Below are positions 37,656 to 46,153 of a DNA stretch of 64,000 nucleotides, piece by piece; positions within the stretch are counted from its first letter, which is position 1, and each line of letters begins with the position of its first letter. Source of the stretch: Spirosoma rhododendri. GTDB lineage: Bacteria; Bacteroidota; Bacteroidia; Cytophagales; Spirosomataceae. A program made the position numbers and the translations under genes. Location: NCBI RefSeq assembly GCF_012849055.1, contig NZ_CP051677.1, positions 1,936,501 to 2,000,500 of the forward strand, read 5' to 3'. The notes beneath the pieces were generated by a model that was not told the origin of the DNA, searched no databases, and was given only the letters and a program-made list of their open reading frames with translations.

Positions 37656-39038
37656 TTAATTGGTCATAGCCGCCAGTAAATCGGCCTGGGTGATGATGTG
37701 TACCTGTTCGCGTTCGTCTCGAACGAGCAGTGCCTTGTTGTCACGGTCAATAAGCGACGACAGGGCGTCGATGGTGTTGTCGAGACCGACGAATTTGAAT
37801 GGCTTGTCCATCACCTCACTGACCGGGTGATCTTTTACCGCCGGGTCGTCGATGAGCCGGTTCAAAACAGTCGAATCGGTTAGGCTACCGACGATTTGAT
37901 TGGTTTCGTCGGTCACCGGAATTTGCGAGATACCGTAGCGGTTGAGTACCTGAATCGCCTGACTGATCGACACGCCCGAACCGATAGTGGTCAACGTGTC
38001 ACCCGCATTTCCGTTTTTGTGTCGGATGATGTCGCGGGCGGTTTTGAACGCACGGTCTTCCAGAAAGCCGTGGTCCTTCATCCAGGTGTCGTTGTAGATT
38101 TTGGCGAGGTAGCGCGTGCCGTGATCAGGTAGCAGAATCACCAGCACATCATCGTCGGTGAGGTGGTCTTTGGCCCATTCGAGCGCACCATGCACCGCTG
38201 TACCGCACGACCAGCCAACAAACAACCCTTCTTCCCGCGACAACCTCCGGGCCATAATGGCCGCATCCTTGTCCGTGACCTTGATAAACTGGTCAATGAC
38301 GTCGAAATCGACGTTCTGCGGCAGAATGTCTTCACCGATGCCTTCCGTCAGGTACGGATAAATTTCGCCGGGATCGAAAATGCCGGTTTCCTTATACTTC
38401 TTGAACACCGAACCGTAGGTATCCAGCCCCAGCGTGAACAGGTTTGGGTTCTGCTCTTTCAGGAATTTCGACGTGCCGCTAATCGTCCCACCTGTCCCGA
38501 CGCTAGCCGCAAAATGCGTAATTTTTCCGTCGGTATCGCGCCAGATTTCGGGGCCAGTGCTATCATAATGGGCTTCTCTGTTCGACGGGTTATCGTATTG
38601 GTTGGGGTAGATCGAGTTTGGAATGTCGCGGTTCAGCTTACGGGCCACCGAGTAGTATGAGCGCGGGTCGTCGGGGGCGACGTTCGTCGGACAAACAACC
38701 ACTTCGGCACCCACCGCCCGCAGAATGTCGATCTTCTCCTTCGACTGCTTGTCGGCCATCGTGAAGATGCATTTGTAGCCCTTCGCAATGGCCGTCAGTG
38801 CCAGCCCGAAGCCGGTGTTGCCGCTCGTTCCCTCGATGATGGTACCGCCGGATTTAAGCTCGCCCCGCTTTTCAGCGTCTTCGATCATTCGAATCGCGAT
38901 GCGGTCTTTCACCGAGTTGCCGGGATTGAAATACTCGACTTTCGCCAGAATCGTGCCCCGAATGCCTTTCGTAACGTGGTTCAGTTTCACCAGCGGAGTG
39001 TTTCCGATGGTGTCGACAATGGAGTTATAAAAGTTCAT
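37656..39038 (-). CDS. Cystathionine beta-synthase with C-terminal CBS pair
   Basis: A 460-residue PLP enzyme: VDTIGNTPLVKLN, PLP-binding Lys in PGNSVKDRIAIRMI, EGTSGNTGFGLALTA, SVGTGGTISGTSKFL, and a CBS-domain pair (about residues 335-460: TTIGSGVSISQAIQVLNRYG, IDDPAVKDHPVSEVMDKPF). It condenses serine or O-acetylserine with a thiol compound in sulfur amino acid metabolism. Its ATG is only 2 nt downstream of the TOPRIM-like gene, so it may be cotranscribed with that pair. Confidence 0.92.
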   Translation of the reverse strand: MNFYNSIVDTIGNTPLVKLNHVTKGIRGTILAKVEYFNPGNSVKDRIAIRMIEDAEKRGELKSGGTIIEGTSGNTGFGLALTAIAKGYKCIFTMADKQSKEKIDILRAVGAEVVVCPTNVAPDDPRSYYSVARKLNRDIPNSIYPNQYDNPSNREAHYDSTGPEIWRDTDGKITHFAASVGTGGTISGTSKFLKEQNPNLFTLGLDTYGSVFKKYKETGIFDPGEIYPYLTEGIGEDILPQNVDFDVIDQFIKVTDKDAAIMARRLSREEGLFVGWSCGTAVHGALEWAKDHLTDDDVLVILLPDHGTRYLAKIYNDTWMKDHGFLEDRAFKTARDIIRHKNGNAGDTLTTIGSGVSISQAIQVLNRYGISQIPVTDETNQIVGSLTDSTVLNRLIDDPAVKDHPVSEVMDKPFKFVGLDNTIDALSSLIDRDNKALLVRDEREQVHIITQADLLAAMTN

Positions 39039-39040
39039 GG

Positions 39041-39619
39041 TTATTCAGTTTTGCTGTACGCCTGCAAAAACTGAACGACCTGATTGTGGAAGTGTTTGAA
39101 ACTGTCGACTCGTTGATATAGCCAATCTACGTCTAAATGATCGAGCAGTGCATTAGCGAGTACGAGCTGCGTTTCCACCACTTTGCTATCACCGTAAATT
39201 GTGGTTTTGGCATCACGACGCGGATTAGATTCCAAGAGCGACTGCTTGCCCGGCTCTTCCTGATGTCGTTTGATATACCAGAGCCAGTGTTCAATGCATT
39301 GAACCGGTAGCATCAATACCACGGGTTGATGGGCAGCACAGGCACGGTCAAGCACAGCACGTCTACCATCTATAGTTTGCTTGTGAGGAGAGTCTACGTC
39401 GCGAGTGACAAACAGAATATCAAGACGAGATTTTACTTTTTGAGCCAGCGCCAACGGAAGTAGATTGTCGACCTGATCGCGGTTTCTGGCACGTATTTGA
39501 TGCCGGAAATCATCGTCTTCTAAAAAGACGCCCGGATACTGGTGAGTTAGGTACCGCGAAAGAAAGTTACGGTGTGCTTCGTCTTCACCGAAAAATCCGT
39601 AGATCAGTATGTCGCTCAT
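39041..39619 (-). CDS. TOPRIM-like (DUF4276-type) partner of an AAA ATPase
   Basis: A 192-residue protein with TOPRIM-like hallmarks: acidic residues in IYGFFGEDEAHRNFLSRYLT (Glu12, Glu14) and an Asp-x-Asp in LFVTRDVDSPHK (Asp74, Asp76). It resembles the small TOPRIM-type nuclease partners of OLD-like ATPases by layout, but I cannot assign it to a named family with certainty. Its start overlaps the ATPase stop by 4 nt (39616-39619), indicating translational coupling. Likely a nuclease effector. Confidence 0.65.
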   Translation of the reverse strand: MSDILIYGFFGEDEAHRNFLSRYLTHQYPGVFLEDDDFRHQIRARNRDQVDNLLPLALAQKVKSRLDILFVTRDVDSPHKQTIDGRRAVLDRACAAHQPVVLMLPVQCIEHWLWYIKRHQEEPGKQSLLESNPRRDAKTTIYGDSKVVETQLVLANALLDHLDVDWLYQRVDSFKHFHNQVVQFLQAYSKTE

Positions 39620-40722
39620 TTGGGAACTCCTCCCAAAAAACCGACTGTCCAGGCATCGCCTAATGAATCTGTGTAGTGATGCGGTTCAATACCCAATTCT
39701 TTGCTCTTTTCTGCTTCCGGCTCGATAACGTCACGTTGTAGATTCTTCACATGCGTAGCACCTTCGTCGTCTTTATCGAAAATAAATACTGATTCCGGCA
39801 TGTCTTTAAACATATCGACAACGATTGGGCTATGCGTCGTCATGATAACCTGCACGTCTTTCTCCTCAGCCAGTCGAAAGATGAACTGAATGACTTCGAA
39901 GATACGCCGGGGGTGAATACCTTTCTCTGGTTCTTCTAATAGCAGTAATTTGGGTGGGTTAGGCTGATTGATGATACAAAGAAGCGCAATGAAATAAAGC
40001 GTGCCTTCTGATAATTCGTCTGCCCAGTAAATTATATTCTGTCGACCGTCAGTTAAACCAATTCGCTTAAATGTCTTGTCGCCAAATTGTTTGACTAGCT
40101 CTTCTGTTGACTCTACGTTTTGGAAATTGATCTCTGTAAACTCTGGCACGCACTTCGCCAAGTCTGCTTTGATTTGGGCAAACGTGCCGGGATATTCGTC
40201 ACGAATTCGGTCGAAGAAAGCAATCAAATTAGATGCATCTGTCGCTACTTCCAGAGATCCACGTCCAACAGGACTAGGTTTGTCTAATTTGTTAGGGTCC
40301 GGCTTATATATATATCCTATTCTGAAGAATTTGTCCATCTTTCCATTGAGTGCAGGAAACTCCATGTGCCGCATCTCAGAGTCTATGGCATCACTCAGAC
40401 CATAGTAGAATTTATATCCTTCACCCCACGTATTTCTAGTGAAAGCGTAGTTTATATGCGTGAAAGTCCCTTCTAGATTTTCAAACGGTTTGTCATCGAA
40501 AGAGAGTTTCAAGTATATTTTATTGATAGAATTTTTGTTAAAATTATCGGATACTTCTATTGATTCTCCTCTAATCAAATTATTACATACTGCTAGCGCC
40601 TTCAGAAAATTTGTCTTCCCTGAATTATTAGGACCGATCAACAGGTTGACCTTTTGAAGTTCTAACTCAACGTCTTTCAGGCTTTTGAAATTCTGGATGG
40701 AAACGCGCTTGAGCATGGTCAT
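39616..40722 (-). CDS. AAA family ATPase (OLD/AAA_15-21-like)
   Basis: A 368-residue ABC-type ATPase: Walker A GPNNSGKT (residues 30-37), signature LSEGT (237-241), Walker B LLLLEEPEKGIHP (258-270) and an H-loop His297 in MTTHSPIVVDMF. No C-terminal TOPRIM domain is fused; instead a TOPRIM-like protein is encoded downstream with a 4-nt overlap. The gene is clearly AT-richer than its neighbours, which suggests acquisition. The arrangement matches two-gene ATPase plus nuclease antiphage or anti-plasmid cassettes, but function is inferred. Confidence 0.8.
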   Translation of the reverse strand: MTMLKRVSIQNFKSLKDVELELQKVNLLIGPNNSGKTNFLKALAVCNNLIRGESIEVSDNFNKNSINKIYLKLSFDDKPFENLEGTFTHINYAFTRNTWGEGYKFYYGLSDAIDSEMRHMEFPALNGKMDKFFRIGYIYKPDPNKLDKPSPVGRGSLEVATDASNLIAFFDRIRDEYPGTFAQIKADLAKCVPEFTEINFQNVESTEELVKQFGDKTFKRIGLTDGRQNIIYWADELSEGTLYFIALLCIINQPNPPKLLLLEEPEKGIHPRRIFEVIQFIFRLAEEKDVQVIMTTHSPIVVDMFKDMPESVFIFDKDDEGATHVKNLQRDVIEPEAEKSKELGIEPHHYTDSLGDAWTVGFLGGVPK

Positions 40723-40754
40723 GGCGGGTGATGCGTGGGGGTAAGTTACGCAAA

Positions 40755-42419
40755 TTACTTGCCCATCTCGATGGCCCGCATCAGCACCGTGTTGTCGGGG
40801 TTGATGACGACGGTAGCGGGGCGGGTACCGGCGGGGACGGTAAAGGTCTGCGTTTGCTTGTTCATCGTCAGGCGGGGGGAGCGGGCAATCTCCCGGCCCG
40901 ATGCGTCGCGAAAGCTGAACACGAGCGGGATGGTGAAGAAACCCGTTCGCTGCGCCTGCCGAACGTCGATCACAACGGACTGCTTACCAGCATCGTAGTT
41001 CGAACCCCAGACCACTTCGGGGTAGCCCGGCTGATTGAGCCATTGCTGGAAAAACGCCCCCAGTTTCCGGCCGGACGTCTGCTCTATGATCGCGACGAGG
41101 TCGCTGGTGCGGGCGTTGCGGTTTTGGTAGGCGGCATAGTAGGCACGGATGCCTTTCCAGAACAGGTCGTCGCCGAGTTCGCAGCGGAGCATATGCAATA
41201 CCCAGCCGCCTTTCTGGTATGAGTTGGGGTTGAGCAGGTCGTTCAGATTGGTCGCCGTGGAGTCGATGACCGTGCCTTTGGGTTTGGCGGCCGTGAAGCG
41301 GAAAATCTGACCTTTGTTCTGGTTCAGCACCGCGTTGAGCGTGTCTTTACCGTACGCATGTTCGAGGTACAGGGCCGAAAAATACGTGGCAAATCCCTCG
41401 CTGAGCCACAGTTGCGACCAGTCGGCTTCGGTGGCGGAGTTGCCAAACCACTGGTGTGCGATTTCGTGCGCCAGCAACGCTTCCACGTCGGAGTCCGGCC
41501 GGCCGACAATCACTTTCTCGTTGTAGAAAATGCAGCTCGCGTTCTCCATCCCGCCAAACACCGTTGTCGACTCGACGTTCGCCAGTTTTTCATACGAATA
41601 CGGACCGATCTGATTCGAGAAGTATTCCAGAATCGCCTTCGCCGGGCGGTAGTCCACAAACCCTTTCTGACTGTCGCGGGGGTAGAGCCAGCTTTGCACC
41701 GGCACACCCGCCACCGCTCCGACTTCATCGACATCAAACCGGGCGGCACCGATCACCATGACTTTCGTCGGGATGGGCGTGCTTTCCTGCCAGCGCGTCA
41801 GCTTACGCGGGGTTTTGCCCGGCACCGGCGTCTCGCTGATGAATTTTCCATTGGCAATGACGCGGTACTCGGCCGGGGCGTTGACCGTGAACGAACAGGT
41901 TGCTTTATCGGCGAGGTAGTCGACGACGGGGAGGTAGTGCCGCGCGTTATTGGGCCAGTTGTCGCCGAAAAAGGTGCGGTCGCCGAATTTGTTGCGGCTG
42001 ATGATAAGGCCCCGCTCCGGAATGCCCGCGTACTGAATCGTCAGTTCGGTGGGCTGGTTGGGCGCGGCCGGGAGATTGACAAACACCCGGTCGTTGCGTT
42101 GGCTGAATGGAGCAGCTTTGCCGTTAGCCAGCGTCACGCGCCGGACGCGCATCCCCGTTGCGTCGGGGCGGGTCGAGTCGGCTTTCTGGCTGATGAGGTC
42201 GAACCAGACCGTTTGCCGATCGTCGGCGCGGGTGAAGCGGATCCTGGTCTCGCCACTAATTCGGTTGGTCGAATCGCTGAGCGTTAGCGAGAAATCGTAA
42301 TTCAGCACGTCGACACCCGGTTGGGCGTAACGGGCGGCATAGCCAGCCGTTCGTTGGGCGTGACTGTGCAGAGAAAAGAGAACGAGGAAAAGAGCGAACG
42401 TTGAGTGTAAACGGGTCAT
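40755..42419 (-). CDS. M1 family metallopeptidase
   Basis: A 554-residue secreted aminopeptidase-like protein with signal peptide (LFLVLFSLHSHAQ), the GxMEN motif (FGGMENASCIFYNE), the zinc motif HEIAHQWFG near residue 317 and the third ligand 18 residues on in LWLSEGFATY. The C-terminal helical part is present (GALGDDLFWKG-like LGDDLFWKGIRAYY). It is 554 residues, within the range of short bacterial M1 enzymes. Its ATG overlaps the stop of the upstream ABC permease gene by 1 nt. Confidence 0.92.
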   Translation of the reverse strand: MTRLHSTFALFLVLFSLHSHAQRTAGYAARYAQPGVDVLNYDFSLTLSDSTNRISGETRIRFTRADDRQTVWFDLISQKADSTRPDATGMRVRRVTLANGKAAPFSQRNDRVFVNLPAAPNQPTELTIQYAGIPERGLIISRNKFGDRTFFGDNWPNNARHYLPVVDYLADKATCSFTVNAPAEYRVIANGKFISETPVPGKTPRKLTRWQESTPIPTKVMVIGAARFDVDEVGAVAGVPVQSWLYPRDSQKGFVDYRPAKAILEYFSNQIGPYSYEKLANVESTTVFGGMENASCIFYNEKVIVGRPDSDVEALLAHEIAHQWFGNSATEADWSQLWLSEGFATYFSALYLEHAYGKDTLNAVLNQNKGQIFRFTAAKPKGTVIDSTATNLNDLLNPNSYQKGGWVLHMLRCELGDDLFWKGIRAYYAAYQNRNARTSDLVAIIEQTSGRKLGAFFQQWLNQPGYPEVVWGSNYDAGKQSVVIDVRQAQRTGFFTIPLVFSFRDASGREIARSPRLTMNKQTQTFTVPAGTRPATVVINPDNTVLMRAIEMGK

Positions 42420-43636
42420 TAATCTTCAGCCAGGGTACGGGAAATATTCATGCGATAGACGCCGATGGCGGGGAGGGCAGCGGCCAGCAGACCGATCAGC
42501 ACGGCCACGCCCAGCAGGCCCCACTCTTCGGGCAGGATGCCAAACGCGGCCAGATTGTAGTGGTATTCGGAGGAGACGCTGCTCGAAAACAGCCACAGCC
42601 CGACGCGGCTTAGCACGATGCCGAGTACGAAGCCCAACAGGGCCAGCACTAGCCCTTCGAGTAGCAGCATCCCGAACAACTGCGCTCGTGTGGCACCCAT
42701 CGATAGCATCAGGGCCATTTCATAGCGTCGTTCTTTCAACGAATTGTAGAGCGACACGAATACGCTGATGCCCGAAATGAGCATGATTACGATGGCCAGC
42801 CCGCGCAGTGTTTCGACGCCCACGCCGAGCAGCGAAAACAGCCGGTTGATCTCGATGTTAGGCAGGGCTGCCTGTAGTTTCGAGTTGCTGTTGATACCCC
42901 GCGCCAACATCATCCCCAGTGGGTTGCGAAACTTGATCAGCATGCTGGTAATCTCGCGCGGTGCTTCGTCGTGTTCCTCGCCGGCCTCGTGCGCTTCGCC
43001 CTCATGATGCTCACCCTCGTGGTGGTCGTGAATGGCCCAGATGCTCGACACGGGGGTTAAAATCAACTGGTCGGTAACGGTGTTGGTGGCATTGAGCACT
43101 CCAACGACTTTGTACTTGGTATCGGCATGCACCTCACCTTCGGCATCCAGCCCGTGCGAACCGGAGAACGTATCGCCTAGCTTCAGCCCTGCAACCTGCG
43201 CCACGCGGGGTCCAATCACCACGTCGAGGTCCTGCTGAAACAACCGCCCCTGCGCGACCGTAGCTCCGAAATGATCGAGGTACTTTTTGTTGGTTCCGAC
43301 GATGCGAAACGAGCGGTAATTGTCTCCCATCGACAGCGGAATCGCCGTTTTGATCATCGGGTTGCGGGTCAGCTTTTCGGCTTCTTCGAGGGGGATGTTG
43401 CCCGTCGGCGAGTCGATCTGGTAAATGCTCGACAGGATCAGTTGCAGTGGGCTACCCTTCGCACCCAGCACCATGTCGATGCCTTTGATGTTCTTGCGAA
43501 ACTGGTCGTCGAGCTGTTTGTTGAGCAGCAGCAGCAGTGAGATAATTGTGATGCCGAAGGTCATCAGCAGACCGCTCAGAAAACTGCTTAGCGGTTTATC
43601 TTTCAGGTTGCTCCAGCTAATTCGGAAGAGGTTCAT
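42419..43636 (-). CDS. ABC transporter permease (FtsX/MacB-like) with His-Glu-rich loop
   Basis: A 405-residue permease with an N-terminal helix (LSSFLSGLLMTFGITIISLL), a large extracytoplasmic MacB_PCD-like domain and three C-terminal helices (IVIMLISGISVFVSLYNSLK, LFGMLLLEGLVLALLGFVLG, LLGVAVLIGLLAAALPAIG). The periplasmic domain has an insertion very rich in His and Glu (IHDHHEGEHHEGEAHEAGEE, residues 205-225), possibly metal-binding. Its ATPase partner is not next to it. It overlaps the M1 peptidase gene downstream by 1 nt. Confidence 0.88.
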   Translation of the reverse strand: MNLFRISWSNLKDKPLSSFLSGLLMTFGITIISLLLLLNKQLDDQFRKNIKGIDMVLGAKGSPLQLILSSIYQIDSPTGNIPLEEAEKLTRNPMIKTAIPLSMGDNYRSFRIVGTNKKYLDHFGATVAQGRLFQQDLDVVIGPRVAQVAGLKLGDTFSGSHGLDAEGEVHADTKYKVVGVLNATNTVTDQLILTPVSSIWAIHDHHEGEHHEGEAHEAGEEHDEAPREITSMLIKFRNPLGMMLARGINSNSKLQAALPNIEINRLFSLLGVGVETLRGLAIVIMLISGISVFVSLYNSLKERRYEMALMLSMGATRAQLFGMLLLEGLVLALLGFVLGIVLSRVGLWLFSSSVSSEYHYNLAAFGILPEEWGLLGVAVLIGLLAAALPAIGVYRMNISRTLAED

Positions 43637-43713
43637 GACTGGTATCGGCGTGGGGCCGGTTCAGGATTGCGGTTGTATCGAAGAAATGCCCTGCAACCTA
43701 CCAAATTGCAACG

Positions 43714-44151
43714 CTACTGCAAAGACAGGTGAAAATGGTGGCTCGTGATGTTGAACCCCTTATTCAGGTACAGCCGGTGCGCATCGTAGCGGGCGGGGTT
43801 CTGCCCCGAATCCAGCGAAACCGTCTGGCAACCCGCCTGCCGGGCCTGCTCAACAATGAAGTCAAGCAACGCGCTGGCGTAGCCTTTTCCCCGACCTTCC
43901 GGCAGCGTCGACAGGTCGTCGATATAAAGCGTCTTGCCGCTGTGCAGCAGGTGCATGATGCGGTAGCCAACCGCTGCCGGTGCCTCGGTGTTGTCGCCTA
44001 GGTCAACGAACGCCAGCATATAGCGGTCTTCGGTCTGTTGAAAGCGAATCTGTTTCAGCGCCTGTTCGGGCGAAAACTGCGGACGCAGGGCCAATACGGC
44101 GGGTAGGCACCGGCGAATCTGCTCGTCGGTTTGGGCAATCGCAATGGTCAT
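43714..44151 (-). CDS. GNAT family N-acetyltransferase
   Basis: A 145-residue acetyltransferase with the GNAT pyrophosphate-binding motif LPEGRGKGYASALLDFIV (R/Q-x-x-G-x-G/A) and an N-terminal FSPEQALKQIRFQQTEDRYML. Substrate unknown. Its start overlaps the hemC stop by 4 nt, so it is translationally coupled to hemC. Confidence 0.88.
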   Translation of the reverse strand: MTIAIAQTDEQIRRCLPAVLALRPQFSPEQALKQIRFQQTEDRYMLAFVDLGDNTEAPAAVGYRIMHLLHSGKTLYIDDLSTLPEGRGKGYASALLDFIVEQARQAGCQTVSLDSGQNPARYDAHRLYLNKGFNITSHHFHLSLQ

Positions 44152-45071
44152 AGCTGAGCGCGGATGTTGGTCAGGATGGTATCGCCACCACGCGTCAGGA
44201 TGCTTTCAGCCAGCGCATGACCCAGGGCCGGGGCTTCCGACTGCGGCCCATCAAAGGTGTCGCGCAGCATCTCCGAGCCATCGAGACTAACCAGCCCACC
44301 CGTCAGGCTAACCTGCCCGGCGTTCCATTGCGCCAGCGCAAACGACGGGATGCTGCAACCGCCTTCCAGCCGATTCAGAAACGACCGTTCAGCCAGCAGG
44401 CAGGCTTCGGTCCGCTCGTGGTTGACCAGCCGACGGATGGTCGCCAGCTTGTCGGGGTCGAGTGAGTCGGAGGCTTCGATGGCGATACTGCCCTGCCCCA
44501 CGGCGGGGGTAAACTCCGACAGTGGCAAGCGTTCAACGATCAGGTCGTCGTAGCCCATACGGTGCACACCGGCGTAGGCCAGCAGCAGCGCGTCGCACTG
44601 CCCTTCGTCCAGCTTCCGAATGCGCGTTTGCAGGTTGCCCCGCATATCGACGGTAGTCAGGTGCGGGCAATAGTGTTTGAGCAGGGCAATGCGCCGGGTT
44701 GAGGAGGTGCCGATGACGAACGGATGTCCGCTCGTAAGCGAAAGATCTTTGTTGCGGCTGACGAGCACGTCGTTGGCCACTTCGCGTTCGGTGAAAGCGA
44801 TGATGCTCAGGCCGGGTGGCAGGCTCGACGGCAGATCTTTAGCACTATGCACGGCAATATCGACGCGGCCGTCGTAGAGTTGGTCTTCCAACTCCTGCGT
44901 AAAGACGCCTTTCGAGCCGATTTTCGACAGCGACCGGTCGAGAACCAGATCACCTTTTGTTTCAATCAGCACCAGTTCCGACGTGACGTCGTCGGCCTGT
45001 AATCGGGCCTGTATATGTTCAGCCTGCCAGAGGGCAAGGCGGCTGGATCGGGTAGCAATTCGGATATGCAT
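44148..45071 (-). CDS. hemC: Hydroxymethylbilane synthase (porphobilinogen deaminase)
   Basis: A 307-residue haem-pathway enzyme from the ATG at 45071 (MHIRIATRSSRLALWQAEHI). It has KDLPSSLPPGLSI, the Asp-Val-like DVLVSRN, GTSSTRRIALL, RGNLQTRIRKLDEG and the dipyrromethane-binding Cys in EGGCSIPSFA. The frame is open to 45281 but that sequence is not HemC. A TACCTTTG box ends 8 nt before the ATG, so the mRNA should be almost leaderless. Confidence 0.96.
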   Translation of the reverse strand: MHIRIATRSSRLALWQAEHIQARLQADDVTSELVLIETKGDLVLDRSLSKIGSKGVFTQELEDQLYDGRVDIAVHSAKDLPSSLPPGLSIIAFTEREVANDVLVSRNKDLSLTSGHPFVIGTSSTRRIALLKHYCPHLTTVDMRGNLQTRIRKLDEGQCDALLLAYAGVHRMGYDDLIVERLPLSEFTPAVGQGSIAIEASDSLDPDKLATIRRLVNHERTEACLLAERSFLNRLEGGCSIPSFALAQWNAGQVSLTGGLVSLDGSEMLRDTFDGPQSEAPALGHALAESILTRGGDTILTNIRAQL

Positions 45072-45079
45072 AATGCCTG

Positions 45080-45087
45080 CAAAGGTA
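45080..45087 (-). promoter_or_regulatory. Bacteroidota -7 box (TACCTTTG) for hemC
   Basis: A perfect TAnnTTTG box 8 nt upstream of the hemC ATG on the minus strand. No good TTG at -33. Confidence 0.45.
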
Positions 45088-45375
45088 CGGCCTAATTCAC
45101 ACCGAAACAGGCTTTTGCGACTGCTCGTACCATTGCAGCATGGGGTGGGGAATCGGTGCAACAGATTTCCCGATTTACACGGGTTGTAATTCCCCACCTG
45201 ATTTGTTGAATACGTACTGACAAAGTAGCAAAAACGGCTTAATCCGGCCAAAAAGGCATGTTTAGCTGTTTTCTGAAGCACTCTTATGCCAGAATGGCGC
45301 GCAAAACCAGCCGATTATGGGGTAGGCACGAGGTTTGTACATTGTGTATTACTTGAATAGTAAACAACAAATCCT
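45088..45375. other. Divergent intergenic region hemC / hsp20
   Basis: Apart from the hemC box nothing with clear function is seen: no repeat family member and no clear promoter for the Hsp20 gene beyond TTTG near 45331. Confidence 0.5.
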
Positions 45376-45783
45376 ATGAAAGCAATTGAGAACGTATTTC
45401 AGGGGACCGGCGGCCAACTGGACCTGCTCAACACCCTCCATGGTGGATCGAGTCAGGCTACATTTAATGTCGAGAAGGAAGAAAATAAACTGGTCGTATG
45501 TCTGAAGTCGCCCGGTGTCGGACCGGAGGCATTCAACGTACTGGTTGAGGGCAATAAGCTGGTGCTTTACACACTGCTGACGAGCCGGGCTCAATCAGCC
45601 GAAGACGACCAAGAAATTCAAAAATTGGCCGTGCCCATGTTTATGCGCGTTCTTGATATCCCTGTCTTCGTTGACAGTGACCAGATCGATGCGGTATACG
45701 AACATGGCCGGGTGACGGTTACGCTGCCCTTCAAAGATGAAGAACATCTGCACCGGCGCATCGACATCAAAAACCTTTTTTAG
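45376..45783 (+). CDS. Hsp20/alpha-crystallin-like small heat shock protein
   Basis: A 135-residue protein with a small N-terminal part and an alpha-crystallin domain (ATFNVEKEENKLVVCLKSPG, GPEAFNVLVEGNKLVLYTLL, IPVFVDSDQIDAVYEHGRVT, TLPFKDEEH). The usual C-terminal I-x-I motif is replaced by RRIDIKNLF. It should bind unfolded proteins. It is monocistronic with a terminator at 45839. Confidence 0.88.
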   Translation: MKAIENVFQGTGGQLDLLNTLHGGSSQATFNVEKEENKLVVCLKSPGVGPEAFNVLVEGNKLVLYTLLTSRAQSAEDDQEIQKLAVPMFMRVLDIPVFVDSDQIDAVYEHGRVTVTLPFKDEEHLHRRIDIKNLF

Positions 45784-45838
45784 TAGCCCCGCTTCCCCAT
45801 CCAGGACTGGCAACGGTCCTGTAACCCATAGATCGATT

Positions 45839-45869
45839 GAGGTCGTTTCCACGGAAACGGCCTTTTTTT
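45839..45869 (+). terminator. Rho-independent terminator
   Basis: AGGTCGTTTCC pairs with GGAAACGGCCT, followed by T7, 56 nt after the Hsp20 stop. Confidence 0.85.
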
Positions 45870-45957
45870 GTGTTTGGAAAATAGCCCTCCCTCACCGGGG
45901 AGAGATATCGTCGTAATCGCGTAAATGGCTGATTGTCAGTCAACAGAAACTTTTTTA

Positions 45958-45976
45958 GAACTTTTCTAAGAAGTTC
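45958..45976. other. Palindrome in the nrdB upstream region
   Basis: GAACTT and AAGTTC flank a 7-nt centre about 80 nt before the nrdB promoter. This may be an operator, but no known factor site was recognised. The rest of the 370-nt gap holds only the hsp20 terminator and the nrdB promoter. Confidence 0.3.
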
Positions 45977-46054
45977 AGGAGCGGTAATTTAGGCAACGTA
46001 CTGATAACGATTAGGTTAGCGGTTTCGGCTACAAGTCATGTTTGTTACCTGACC

Positions 46055-46084
46055 TTGCGTAAGCAGTCTGAACGGCTAAATTTG
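46055..46084 (+). promoter_or_regulatory. Bacteroidota promoter for nrdB
   Basis: TTG at 46055-46057, exactly 19 nt spacer, then TAAATTTG at 46077-46084: a full match to the Bacteroidota consensus. Transcription should start near 46090, about 60 nt before the ATG. Confidence 0.8.
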
Positions 46085-46153
46085 TCTGAACGCTTTTGAC
46101 GACCGGCCATTCCACGGGTTGGCTTCTACATACTATCTATCGTAAACTATATC

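Noticed and set aside
41358..42287. Long plus-strand frame (309 codons) opposite the M1 peptidase
   Set aside because: It is antisense to a clear M1 peptidase with zinc motif; its translation has no family features.
45784..46153. Riboswitch or NrdR boxes upstream of nrdB
   Set aside because: Only one short palindrome and a standard promoter were seen; no paired NrdR-like boxes or known riboswitch fold recognised.
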